Positions 1 to 7,343 are shown, numbered from the stretch's first letter. The stretch: 19,690 bases of DNA from an uncultured Clostridia bacterium (GCA_904501865.1 CAJGCF010000027.1:1-19690), one strand, 5' to 3'. Notes: a model not told the origin generated them from the sequence alone. Numbers and translations are program-made.

Positions 1-111
1 GAAAGACAAAAACTATATTTTTAAGTTGTTTTTTGTCTAGGCTCATAAAAGTGGCTTTTGTTCTGCGCTAAATGAAGCAGCCCCTTTAGAAATTGTTTGC
101 GGAAATGTTAC

Positions 112-561
112 TCATTCATTTGCTAAAGCGGTGGGCACGTACTTGTGTGTTGTCAGTGAGAGCATTGTATAGCTTTTCATCACGCCGTTGTGTGTTTTTA
201 ACACCTGAAGCTTTTGGTCGAGTGCTTCAACCGACGCGGCGCAGACCTTTAAAAGGCAGTCGTATTCTCCCGTGATCGCGTAGCACTCGAGAATATCGTG
301 GTCACTTTCTACGTACTCGAAAAAGGCTTCGGCATGCTCAATGGATTTGAGCATAATAAGGATAAATGCGACGATCGGCTTGCCGATCTTTTTATTATCG
401 GTAATTATCGTGAAATTTTTGATTATACCTTCATTTTTCATCGAGCGGATCCGCTTAGTTACTGCGGGCACGGAAAAATGCAGCTTTTGCGAAAGCTCGG
501 TCGCGGTCATATCGGCGTTTTGTGATAATTCTTGTATGATTTTTGCGCTTATCTGATCCAT
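112..561 (-). CDS. Lrp/AsnC family transcriptional regulator
   Basis: A DNA-binding regulator of about 149 residues, the usual length for the feast/famine (Lrp/AsnC) family. The N-terminal ~50 residues form the AsnC-type winged helix-turn-helix (an IIQELSQNADMTATELSQKL start, then a recognition helix around SVPAVTKRIRSM). The remainder is the alpha/beta ligand-binding and oligomerisation domain (VAFILIMLKS, then the conserved ITGEYDCLLKV). The ATG at 559-561 is preceded by GAGGTG at suitable spacing and by a TTGACT-17-TATAAT promoter. It is divergent from the aminotransferase at 842. Lrp members often control an adjacent amino-acid gene and themselves, so the 562-748 region is the likely operator; that pairing is inference. 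The effector cannot be told from sequence. Confidence 0.93.
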   Translation of the reverse strand: MDQISAKIIQELSQNADMTATELSQKLHFSVPAVTKRIRSMKNEGIIKNFTIITDNKKIGKPIVAFILIMLKSIEHAEAFFEYVESDHDILECYAITGEYDCLLKVCAASVEALDQKLQVLKTHNGVMKSYTMLSLTTHKYVPTALANE

Positions 562-587
562 GTTTCACACCTCGTATTTTTAACCAT

Positions 588-616
588 ATTATAGCGAACT
601 AATTAAAAAAAGTCAA
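588..616 (-). promoter_or_regulatory. Sigma-A promoter of the Lrp gene
   Basis: Read on the minus strand, TTGACT (611-616) is followed after 17 bases by TATAAT (588-593). The start codon lies about 27 bases beyond the -10 box. The surrounding 562-748 intergenic region is very AT-rich with A-tracts, which suits Lrp-type DNA bending, but I could not delimit an operator. Confidence 0.8.
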
Positions 617-748
617 TTAAAATGTAGAAAAAGAAAAAATATTAACAAAATATTCAAAAAAGATTAAAAATAATTTGCACAGTCAACGATTGCATTCATA
701 TTGGAAATATTATTTATCAAAAATGTTCATTGAGATAAAAATGGCTAT

Positions 749-778
749 TTGACTTTGCCGTGTTGGAGGAGGTATAAT
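749..778 (+). promoter_or_regulatory. Sigma-A promoter of the aminotransferase gene
   Basis: TTGACT (749-754), 18-base spacer, TATAAT (773-778). Transcription should begin near 785, so the TTG at 749 cannot be a translation start. This leaves a leader of roughly 55 bases before the ATG at 842. Confidence 0.8.
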
Positions 779-811
779 TGTAAAAAACAAAATTTATTTA
801 TTATTATTTGT

Positions 812-826
812 GCCGCCTCAGGCGGC
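812..826 (+). promoter_or_regulatory. GC hairpin in the aminotransferase leader
   Basis: GCCGCC-TCA-GGCGGC forms a perfect 6-bp all-GC stem with a 3-base loop. It sits inside the predicted 5' leader, six bases before the GGAG at 832-835 that serves the ATG at 842. It is striking because the surrounding leader is almost pure A/T. There is no U-tract after it, so it is not a terminator. It may stabilise the mRNA or modulate access to the ribosome binding site. Confidence 0.45.
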
Positions 827-841
827 GGAATGGAGATCGTT

Positions 842-2020
842 ATGGAGAATAGAAATATCCTGAGCACTGCGGCACAGAACGCTATGGCGTCAGGTGTAAG
901 AAGAATGTTTGAATTGGCAAAAAAATACCCCGATGCTATCAATCTGACACTCGGCGAGCCGGGATTTACCACGCCCGACCATATCATTGAAGCAGGAGTA
1001 AAATCTTTATTGGCGGGAAAGACAAAATATACTCCCAACGCGGGAATCAAGCCGCTTCGCGATGCAATTGCTTGGAAGTTGAAAAATGAAAATGGGATTG
1101 AGTGCGATCCCGACAAGAATCTGATTGTAACGGCGGGTGCAACGCAGGGATTGATGCTTGCAATTGCGACACTTGTTGATAAAGGTGACGAGGTCATTAT
1201 TCAAGGACCAAACTGGCCTGACTATAAGGGTCAGCTTGATACCGTAGGCGCAAAAACGGTGTACGCTATGGTGAGCGAGGAGAATGGATTCAAGATGACC
1301 GCAGACATCATTGAACCGCTTATCACCGATAAGACCAAGCTTATCATCATCAACTCGCCCTCCAATCCTACGGGAGGAATTCTTGATGAGCAGGATCTTA
1401 GAGAGATAGCCAATCTCGTGAAGAAGTACGGAATCTTTATAATTTCCGACGAACCGTACGAAAAGCTGGTTTACGATGGCTTTAAGCAAAAGAGCCTGGC
1501 GGCAATAGACGACGGACTTGACGATTACGTTATCACTATTAACAGCCTTTCAAAAACCTATGCCATGACAGGCTTCCGCGTTGGATATATCTGCGCTAAC
1601 GAGAGAATCATGCAAGAGATGATCAAGCTCCAGGAGTTTATGATCGCAAGCATTCCCGAGCCTATGCAGATGGCAGCCGCTGAGGCTCTTTACAACGGAA
1701 AAAAGGACGTAGATGAAATGGTCGAATATTACGACCGCAACCGTCGCTTGATCGTTGAGGGACTGAATCGCATCAACGGATTTTCCTGCCACAATCCCAA
1801 AGGGGCATTTTACGTATTTCCCAATATCACCGGATTTGGAATGAGCTCTGTTGAGACCGCAGAATACATTCTCGAAAAGACGCACGTTGTAACTGCGCCC
1901 GGAAGTGCATTTGGTGATGGCGGAGAGGGATATATACGAATTTGTTATGCCTCTAAATACGAGGATATACAGGAGGCTCTGCGCCGAATGGAAGAGGCGT
2001 TTGGAAGAAAAACTGTCTGA
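842..2020 (+). CDS. PLP-dependent class I/II aminotransferase
   Basis: A fold-type I aminotransferase of 392 residues that would transfer an amino group between an amino acid and a 2-oxo acid in the cytoplasm. The N-terminus (NAMASGVRRMFELAKKYPD, then LTLGEPGFTTP) is typical of the aspartate/aromatic/kynurenine-type subgroup. SPSNPTGG, SDEPYEKLVYDG and the PLP-lysine motif SLSKTYAMTGFRVGY are all present, as is the C-terminal arginine region GYIRICYA. The start at 842 is chosen because GGAG lies 6 bases upstream; the upstream in-frame TTG falls in the promoter. Divergence from an Lrp-family gene suggests control by amino-acid supply. Substrate specificity cannot be assigned. Confidence 0.94.
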   Translation: MENRNILSTAAQNAMASGVRRMFELAKKYPDAINLTLGEPGFTTPDHIIEAGVKSLLAGKTKYTPNAGIKPLRDAIAWKLKNENGIECDPDKNLIVTAGATQGLMLAIATLVDKGDEVIIQGPNWPDYKGQLDTVGAKTVYAMVSEENGFKMTADIIEPLITDKTKLIIINSPSNPTGGILDEQDLREIANLVKKYGIFIISDEPYEKLVYDGFKQKSLAAIDDGLDDYVITINSLSKTYAMTGFRVGYICANERIMQEMIKLQEFMIASIPEPMQMAAAEALYNGKKDVDEMVEYYDRNRRLIVEGLNRINGFSCHNPKGAFYVFPNITGFGMSSVETAEYILEKTHVVTAPGSAFGDGGEGYIRICYASKYEDIQEALRRMEEAFGRKTV

Positions 2021-2022
2021 TT

Positions 2023-2175
2023 CAATGGCTCGCACGGGAGATTAAGTGCAGTCTCTTATGGAGTATATTATTTGTGGATACAGAAGACTTGTCCGCCAGA
2101 GATCTGATCGTGGCTATGGCGATTGATAACGTGGATTTTACAGAATGTGTAGCGGAATATCAAAGACGATGCTAG
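2023..2175 (+). pseudogene. Possible coding remnant after the aminotransferase
   Basis: After the aminotransferase stop, a frame different from that gene stays open to TAG at 2173-2175. It reads plausibly as protein (LFVDTEDLSARDLIVAMAID, then NVDFTECVAEYQ). There is no ribosome binding site or credible start, and I do not recognise a family. The composition looks like the C-terminal end of a lost gene, but a chance open frame is not excluded. Confidence 0.25.
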
Positions 2176-2192
2176 CACAACTCACCTCATTG

Positions 2193-2221
2193 TTTACAAC
2201 ACCATAAATATGTGCTATACT
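2193..2221 (+). promoter_or_regulatory. Promoter upstream of the truncated exported protein
   Basis: TTTACA (2193-2198), 17 bases, TATACT (2216-2221). Just downstream lies a near-perfect inverted repeat, TTTTTAATC-GA-GATTAAAAA (2245-2264), which could be an operator or a leader hairpin. The leader to the ATG at 2403 would be about 175 bases, and I saw no known riboswitch in it. Confidence 0.5.
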
Positions 2222-2402
2222 ATAATAAAATGTATTTTTATTGCTTTTTAATCGAGATTAAAAAATGTCAATCTCAGAAGAATCAGTAAAAAACATTACG
2301 AATGGAAGGGTAAGATCGAGGTTATAACTCGTTTTCCAGTTTGCGCAAGGTCTGACCCAATTCATTAATAAAAAATGAGATTCAAATAAAGGAGAAAACC
2401 AA

Positions 2403-2582
2403 ATGAAACCTTTTAAGAAAAGGATCGTTTTGTTTTCTGCGATCATTATTTTATTACTGCTTTCGACAGTTATTGGCACAGTTGCGGTACAGGCAGAAGA
2501 TGAAAGCGAATCCCCCAAGGTAAGGCATGACGGTGTGCAGGTAATCACATCTGGCAAGGTAAGCCTTAAATTTTATTACTGA
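2403..2582 (+). pseudogene. N-terminal fragment of an exported protein
   Basis: A 59-residue frame with AGGAG at 2390-2394 and an ATG at 2403. It encodes a clear Sec signal peptide: basic MKPFKKR, a hydrophobic core of about 20 residues, and a probable cleavage site after VQA. Only about 30 mature residues follow (EDESESPKVRHDGVQV, then KVSLKFYY) before TGA. That mature part looks like the first strands of a large surface-protein domain rather than a complete protein. The frame ends right where a rubredoxin frame begins, in another phase and without a start. I infer that a larger secreted-protein gene was cut and joined to a rubredoxin gene. A genuine small exported peptide is the alternative. 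Confidence 0.55.
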
Positions 2583-2583
2583 T

Positions 2584-2742
2584 ATAAAAAAATACGTTTG
2601 CCCTTGTGGATATGAATACGGCCCCAAAGTAGGAGAGCCTAGCCAGGGAATTGCCCCCGGCACGCCTTGGGAAGAGGTTTCCGAGAACTTCGAGTGCCCC
2701 GTCTGCGGTCCCCAAAAGGACGCTTTCGAGGTTGAGGAGTAG
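2584..2742 (+). pseudogene. Rubredoxin copy 1, lacking a start codon
   Basis: About 50 residues with the full rubredoxin pattern: KYVCPCGYEY, GIAPGTPWEE, CPVCG and KDAF. The four iron-ligand cysteines are kept, although the first pair is C-P-C rather than the usual C-x-x-C. The frame is open only from 2563, after an in-frame TAA at 2560-2562. It contains no ATG, GTG or TTG before the first cysteine; the only candidates are ATT (2575) or ATA (2584), with no ribosome binding site. It starts one base out of phase with the exported fragment that ends at 2582. It is about 70% identical in protein to the copy at 10533. It is probably a start-less relic, or is translated only through coupling or a +1 shift. 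It is followed by a strong terminator. Confidence 0.75.
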
Positions 2743-2764
2743 TCTGAATTAAATAGAATGAACG

Positions 2765-2796
2765 GCAATCGCTCGGGAATGGGCGGTTGCTTTTTT
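2765..2796 (+). terminator. Intrinsic terminator after rubredoxin copy 1
   Basis: GCAATCGCTC (2765-2774), loop GGGAAT, GGGCGGTTGC (2781-2790), then six T. The 10-bp stem uses three G-T wobbles. Confidence 0.9.
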
Positions 2797-2802
2797 ATAG
2801 AA

Positions 2803-2836
2803 GAAAACTGACACCACTCGAAAAGCGATGTCAGTT
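2803..2836 (-). terminator. Hairpin terminator downstream of the AraC gene
   Basis: Bases 2806-2836 form a 13-bp stem (with two wobbles) around a five-base loop. On the minus strand it is followed by TTTTCTTC. It lies about 90 bases past the AraC stop and back to back with the plus-strand terminator at 2765, so the pair insulates the two units. Confidence 0.6.
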
Positions 2837-2927
2837 GGTTGCTTAATTATTATTTTTTATACCTTAATGTGCTTTTTGCGCTGTCCGTATAATTTGGGGC
2901 AGTTCATTTTTTGTGTTGCTTTTTCGT

Positions 2928-3704
2928 TTAAATATTATTGACGGAATTTATGCTTTTTCGGTATTTAAGTGGAGTTGTGCCTGTTAGATCCGTAAATACT
3001 CGTCTGAAGTGATTTTCCGAGTTAAAGCCGACCATTCTGCTGACGGTGGATATGGAATAATTGCTGTTTTCAAGGTATTCAATGGCAATATTGATTCTTA
3101 TGGAATTCAAAAGGCTGACAGGCGTTTGACCTAGCTTTTTTTGAAACATATGATATAGCGCGGATTCGCTGATGCAGCATTTCTTTGCAAGGTCTGCGAC
3201 AGAAAAGTTATTATTCCAGTTATTTGTGATATACTCGATCGCGGTCTGAAGTGTTTTGTCGTATTCGCCGTCGGTCTGTATCATTTTCGGCAGTATTTCC
3301 TGCAGGACCTTATAAAAGAGGGAATATGCCTCAAGACTCTCTAAATAGTCCTTTGTGAGCAGGTCGCTTATCTCTATGATCCGATCCTTTATAATGCACT
3401 CGCGGTCTATTTTCTGCGGCTCGTAGCAAAAGCTCACGTAATGCATAAAGCAGCTGACGTATACGACCTCTATCTCGGGCTCGCCGTACCATTCGGAGTA
3501 GCAATATATGTTTTCGGGGATGAATACAAGGTCGCCCTCGCTTACCGCAAGTCTTTTGTTGAGATATATGTAGGTTCCGCGTCCCTTGAGGATAACGCCT
3601 ATTCTCGTTTTGCGCCTGTTACTGTTGCCTCGGCAGAAATGGTATTCGTTGAATACGTGCTTTGAGGTCGAAAGCTCGGAAACGTATATTTTACTGTTGT
3701 TCAT
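2928..3704 (-). CDS. AraC family transcriptional regulator with cupin-like sensor
   Basis: A 258-residue regulator. The N-terminal ~140 residues resemble the AraC-type cupin ligand-binding domain (RIGVILKGRGTYIYLN, then EGDLVFIPENIYCYSEW). The C-terminal ~100 residues carry two helix-turn-helix units, including FSVADLAKKCCISESALYHM and ISTVSRMVGFNSENHFRRVF, ending in the typical TPLKYRKS. The start at 3704 has GGGAGAG just upstream; the longer frame starting at 3749 would overlap the promoter. It is divergent from the glycosidase at 3892, and the two promoters overlap. Such AraC members usually activate adjacent carbohydrate genes on binding a sugar, so it probably controls the 3892-10213 genes. 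Its ligand is unknown. Confidence 0.92.
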   Translation of the reverse strand: MNNSKIYVSELSTSKHVFNEYHFCRGNSNRRKTRIGVILKGRGTYIYLNKRLAVSEGDLVFIPENIYCYSEWYGEPEIEVVYVSCFMHYVSFCYEPQKIDRECIIKDRIIEISDLLTKDYLESLEAYSLFYKVLQEILPKMIQTDGEYDKTLQTAIEYITNNWNNNFSVADLAKKCCISESALYHMFQKKLGQTPVSLLNSIRINIAIEYLENSNYSISTVSRMVGFNSENHFRRVFTDLTGTTPLKYRKSINSVNNI

Positions 3705-3739
3705 TTTTCTCTCCCGTGCAGAATAGTTACTTTTTTTAC

Positions 3740-3768
3740 AGTATAACATATTGAATTCGATTTTGCAA
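3740..3768 (-). promoter_or_regulatory. Promoter of the AraC gene
   Basis: On the minus strand, TTGCAA (3763-3768), 17 bases, TATACT (3740-3745). It overlaps the opposing promoter at 3751-3779. Confidence 0.7.
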
Positions 3769-3779
3769 GATGTTATAAT
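3751..3779 (+). promoter_or_regulatory. Promoter of the glycosidase gene
   Basis: TTGAAT (3751-3756), 17 bases, TATAAT (3774-3779). The spacer contains the -35 box of the AraC promoter, so the two polymerases compete for the same DNA. The leader to the ATG at 3892 is about 105 bases. Confidence 0.7.
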
Positions 3780-3891
3780 GTAAAAAAAGACACACGTGAG
3801 TTATTTTATCAAAAATGTGATAATTGCGCAGATAGGTATAAATCTGCTATAGCCAATTTTGAGCATCTGACGTGGGACGGGAAACGGGAAT

Positions 3892-5310
3892 ATGAATATC
3901 ACTATACCTCAGTTCAAAACAAATGACAAGTTTATTAACAGAGCCTTCAGAACAGCTTACTCTGATATTATAGGAAGTGTATGGAAACATCAAAACGGAC
4001 TCTTGACAGAGCCCTGCGAGGTCATACTCGCGGGAATGGGTTATTATGAGCCTTGGACACGTGACACCGCGATAAACGTCTGGAACTGTTGCGGACTTTT
4101 GCTACCCGAGGCATCAAAAAACACGCTTATTTCCGTGCTTTGCGAGGACGAGCACGGCCTGCGTGTAGGCGGTGAGTATTGGGACGCTGTCATATGGATA
4201 ACGGGCGCTTGGAACTACTATCTCTATACGGGAGACATGGAGTTTCTGTCTATGGCTTATACTGCCGCTCAAAATACCATTAAGTATTTTGAGAACACCG
4301 AATTCGATGAGTCTCTCAATCTTTTTCGCGGTCCTGCTTGCTATGGAGACGGCGTTGCGGCATATCCCGATATTTATGCAGAGGGCGGCATGAGCGGAAT
4401 AATCTCTTTTACAGATTTTCACCCCGAGCTCAAGGCGGAGAGAGGAGTGGGGATCCCTATGTACTGTTTGTCTACTAACTGCTTGTATTATAACGGATAC
4501 GTCCTTGCTGACAAGATGGCGGACACGCTTGGATATGACCGCGCTTATGAGGAAAAGGCACGTATGATGAGGCAAGCCATAAATAAGCATTTTTGGCTTG
4601 AGGACAAAGGATATTATAGATATATAGTTGATGATTTCGGCAGTTGTGACCATCAGGAAGGACTTGGGCATAGCTTTGCTATACTTTTCGGTGTTGCGAA
4701 TGAGGAGCAGACTCGCAGAATACTTGAAAATCAGTATATGACCGAGCAGGGCATATCTTGTGTATGGCCTACATTCAAGAGATATTCTCGCTGTGGTGAA
4801 GAGCAGTACGGAAGACACAGCGGCGTGATATGGCCTCACGTCGAGGGGTTCTGGGCAGATGCAGCCACCAAGAACGGCAGGCTCGATGTTCTTGAAAAGG
4901 AGCTTCGTGTGATGACTGACAGAGCAGTAAGAGATGGTCATTTTGCCGAGATATACCACCCCACTACAGGAGAGATATACGGCGGTATGCAAGAGGACTG
5001 CGGCAGAGGAATACGCAGCTGGCGCTCGGTGGTCAAGCAGACGTGGAGCGCAACGTCATATATACGAATGATACTTATGGACATCATAGGTATGAGCTTC
5101 ACCGAAACGGGAATAACCTTTGCGCCCAATATGGTTGCAGGACTTGAGAATATCGAGCTTGAAAATATAACGTATCGCGGCTCGAACTTGAACGTCAGCG
5201 TAAACGGAGGCGGAAAGAAGGTCAAGAGCATATCCGTAAATGGCAAGACATGTGACATGCTTGTTCCCACGGGCGATGAGGTGTATAACGTCGTTATATG
5301 TATGGAATAA
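3892..5310 (+). CDS. Six-hairpin (alpha/alpha)6 glycoside hydrolase
   Basis: A 472-residue protein resembling the trehalase / GH63 / MGH1 / debranching-type six-hairpin glycosidases. Family-like landmarks are EPWTRDTAINVWNCCG (R57, D58), GEYWDAVIWITGAWNYYLYTGD (95-115), GRHSGVIWPHVEGFWADAA (308-325) and FAEIYHPTTGEIYGG (351-365), followed by VKQTWSATSY. In such inverting enzymes an Asp and a Glu from these segments do the chemistry; D98 and E353 are my candidates. The last ~70 residues look like a small beta domain. There is no signal peptide, so it should act in the cytoplasm on an imported glycoside. GGGA lies close before the ATG. It is the first gene of the AraC-controlled island. The exact GH family and substrate cannot be settled by eye. 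Confidence 0.85.
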   Translation: MNITIPQFKTNDKFINRAFRTAYSDIIGSVWKHQNGLLTEPCEVILAGMGYYEPWTRDTAINVWNCCGLLLPEASKNTLISVLCEDEHGLRVGGEYWDAVIWITGAWNYYLYTGDMEFLSMAYTAAQNTIKYFENTEFDESLNLFRGPACYGDGVAAYPDIYAEGGMSGIISFTDFHPELKAERGVGIPMYCLSTNCLYYNGYVLADKMADTLGYDRAYEEKARMMRQAINKHFWLEDKGYYRYIVDDFGSCDHQEGLGHSFAILFGVANEEQTRRILENQYMTEQGISCVWPTFKRYSRCGEEQYGRHSGVIWPHVEGFWADAATKNGRLDVLEKELRVMTDRAVRDGHFAEIYHPTTGEIYGGMQEDCGRGIRSWRSVVKQTWSATSYIRMILMDIIGMSFTETGITFAPNMVAGLENIELENITYRGSNLNVSVNGGGKKVKSISVNGKTCDMLVPTGDEVYNVVICME

Positions 5311-5365
5311 AAATGAAGAAAAAAGGGACTGCTTCAAGCCCCAATATCAGCTTTTTTACATAACC

Positions 5366-5414
5366 TTGCTTTGGAAATTTAAGACAATAAAATAGGAGCT
5401 TTCCTATGAATTAA
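5366..5414 (+). promoter_or_regulatory. Possible promoter and two-codon mini-ORF before the dehydroquinase-like gene
   Basis: TTGCTT (5366-5371), 16 bases, TAAAAT (5388-5393) could start transcription of the downstream genes. Just after it, AGGAG (5394-5398) precedes ATG-AAT-TAA (5406-5414), a minimal ORF of two codons. Removing one T at 5411-5412 would join this ATG to the dehydroquinase-like frame (MNKILSENTG). ATAGGA-GCTT-TCCTAT (5392-5407) also forms a small hairpin hiding that ribosome binding site. Confidence 0.35.
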
Positions 5415-5469
5415 GATTTTGTCAGAAAACACCGGAATCCAATTACTACAACAGAAAGGAAAAATATTA

Positions 5470-6237
5470 ATGAAGCCTTCTTTTTTGAATTCAGATAAGC
5501 CGTTTCTTATGTCCATGATACAAGAGGAAACAATGCTTGCAGCTATGCACACCATAACAAACAGCCTCTACGAAGGAGCAGATTCATTTGGCATTCAACT
5601 AGAGAATCTATTGCCCGAACACAGAACGCCCGACGCTCTGCGCAACATATTCGCTGCGTGTCAAAAAAGACCTATATACATAACGGCAGGTCCCGCGTGG
5701 AACTGCAAAGATGAGTCCGACGACGCTCTGGCAGAGCTTCTGCTGAGGGGAGCGGAATGCGGTGCAACGCTCTGCGACATAAGGTCAGACAGCTTTTGTC
5801 CTGATCCCAATCAGATAACATACGATGAAGTCGCAGTGTCAAAGCAAAAGGCTTTGGCGGATAAGATACACGCGCTTGGGCGAGAGGTCGTATTTTCTTG
5901 CCACCTTCCAAGATTTTTCAATGAAGAGGAGGTGCTCGCGATAGCGCAAGCACAAAGAGAGCGCGGAGCGGATATTATAAAGATAGTCAACCGTTCAGGC
6001 AGCGAAGAAGAGGAGCTTGCAAACCTAAATATAATTCACAAGCTCAAAAAGGAACTTGACTGCAAATTTATATATCTTGCAAGTGGATCTCACACAAAAC
6101 TTGTACGCCAGATGGGCCCCGCTCTTGGCACGTGCGCCTATCTCTGCGTTCAAAACTTCGCACTTCCCGCGCACAATTTGTATCAGCCGAAATTAAGCGC
6201 CGCGCGAGCGATACGCGATGCCTTGCTGTTGTCATGA
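5470..6237 (+). CDS. Type I 3-dehydroquinate dehydratase-like TIM-barrel protein
   Basis: A 255-residue protein of the AroD (class I dehydroquinase) type, which uses a lysine Schiff base. The catalytic pair is evident: H145 in FSCHLPRF and K171 in DIIKIVNRSG. R213 in KLVRQMGPALGT aligns with the substrate-binding arginine before the FGS motif. The usual EWR segment of strand 1 is replaced by GIQ (41-43), and the usual TxR arginine of the next strand is replaced in PIYITAGPAW. It therefore keeps the chemistry but has lost carboxylate-binding residues, so biosynthetic dehydroquinase activity is doubtful. The start at 5470 has AAAGGA upstream. Its setting among sugar oxidoreductases suggests beta-elimination from an oxidised sugar or cyclitol; that is inference. 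Confidence 0.75.
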   Translation: MKPSFLNSDKPFLMSMIQEETMLAAMHTITNSLYEGADSFGIQLENLLPEHRTPDALRNIFAACQKRPIYITAGPAWNCKDESDDALAELLLRGAECGATLCDIRSDSFCPDPNQITYDEVAVSKQKALADKIHALGREVVFSCHLPRFFNEEEVLAIAQAQRERGADIIKIVNRSGSEEEELANLNIIHKLKKELDCKFIYLASGSHTKLVRQMGPALGTCAYLCVQNFALPAHNLYQPKLSAARAIRDALLLS

Positions 6238-6308
6238 AAAAGTAGTGGGTCGTTATCGAAAAGTATTTAGGAACCATGTCTCTATATGGTACAAGAGGAG
6301 GTGCCGAT

Positions 6309-7343
6309 ATGGAAAAAGTAAAGGTGATTCAAATAGGAATCGGTCATGATCATGCGGATATGTTTGATAGCGCACGAGCGCAGACTGACATATTTGATTT
6401 TATTGGGATCGCGGTCCCTGAGTGCGAAGAAAAGGAATATGCCGACAAAATGCAAAAAATCCAAGACAAATTTGGCATTCGCAAGTTATCAGTGGAGGAG
6501 GCACTATCTTACCCAGGTCTCGAAGGCGTAATTATCGAAAGTGAAGAAAAAAACCTCGTAAAGTATGCCATTATGGCGGCTAAACGTGGGTTGCATATAC
6601 ATATGGACAAACCAGGCGGCTTTTCTCTTGAGGAATTTGAAGAGCTCGTTGCCATAGTCAAGGAAAAAAAACTGGTGCTCTCGCTTGGATATATGTACCG
6701 CTTTAACCCAAAAGTTCAGGAGGCTATAAGAAAAGCAAGGGCTGGTGAGCTAGGCGAGATCTTTTCCATTGAATCACATATGAGCGTGCGATATTCCGAT
6801 AAAAAACGTGCTTGGCTCAGTCGTTTTCCTGGCGGAATGACCTTCTTTCTTGGTTGTCACCTTATTGATATCATATATCAGATACTTGGTGAACCGGAGG
6901 AGATCATCCCTATGAACTGTGCAGTCGAAAAGGACAGGCTTGACGTTGAGGACTTTGGAATGGTATTATTCAAATACAAAAACGGTGTCTCTTTCGCAAA
7001 ATCCAGCTCGGTAGAGGCGGGCGGAAATCTGCGCCGTCAGCTAGTTCTTACGGGCACTAAAAAAACTCTTGAAATACGTCCTCTTGAAAACTGGGTAGAC
7101 CCCATCTATCTTGATTATTGCAAAGAGGAGCCCCGAGGAAATCTTACCGCATCAACGCGCGAGGTAAATGCAGGAGACGGCTTGGGTCATAATATATTTG
7201 TAGAAAGCGAACACTTCAACCGTTACGATACTATGATGCGTAATTTTGCCGAGCTTGTCAGAGGCAAGGAAAATCCTTATTCCTACGACTACGAGTTATC
7301 GCTGTTTAAGGTCGTTTTAAAGGCGAGCGGCGTTATTAAGTAA
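6309..7343 (+). CDS. Gfo/Idh/MocA family oxidoreductase
   Basis: A 344-residue NAD(P)-dependent dehydrogenase of the glucose-fructose oxidoreductase / inositol dehydrogenase family. The Rossmann start is VIQIGIGHDHADM (G10, G12; the third glycine is replaced). The family lysine lies in HIHMDKPGG (K101, the EKP-like motif), followed by GYMYRFNPKVQEA. H184 and D187 in GCHLIDII match the usual catalytic region. AGAGGAGGTG stands 5 bases before ATG 6309, so the longer frame from 6276 is rejected. It lies 71 bases after the dehydroquinase-like gene. Members oxidise or reduce a single hydroxyl of sugars or cyclitols, often at C3; the substrate here is unknown. Confidence 0.92.
   Translation: MEKVKVIQIGIGHDHADMFDSARAQTDIFDFIGIAVPECEEKEYADKMQKIQDKFGIRKLSVEEALSYPGLEGVIIESEEKNLVKYAIMAAKRGLHIHMDKPGGFSLEEFEELVAIVKEKKLVLSLGYMYRFNPKVQEAIRKARAGELGEIFSIESHMSVRYSDKKRAWLSRFPGGMTFFLGCHLIDIIYQILGEPEEIIPMNCAVEKDRLDVEDFGMVLFKYKNGVSFAKSSSVEAGGNLRRQLVLTGTKKTLEIRPLENWVDPIYLDYCKEEPRGNLTASTREVNAGDGLGHNIFVESEHFNRYDTMMRNFAELVRGKENPYSYDYELSLFKVVLKASGVIK

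Noticed and set aside
1..40. Intrinsic terminator at the left edge for the Lrp gene
   Set aside because: AGACAAAAAC / GTTTTTTGTCT can pair, but the stem is almost all A-T with a bulge and a 14-base loop; too weak to call.
749..841. N-terminal extension of the aminotransferase from TTG 749
   Set aside because: The TTG is the -35 box of the promoter, and the extension is untranscribed in part; GGAG and ATG at 842 fit the family start.
4114..4992. 292-residue minus-strand open frame inside the glycosidase gene
   Set aside because: It is a shadow of the plus-strand gene, with no family motifs and composition set by the opposite frame.
5311..5360. Terminator after the glycosidase gene
   Set aside because: A GGG...CCCC pairing before a T6 tract was considered, but only a few base pairs form, so readthrough into the next gene is as likely.
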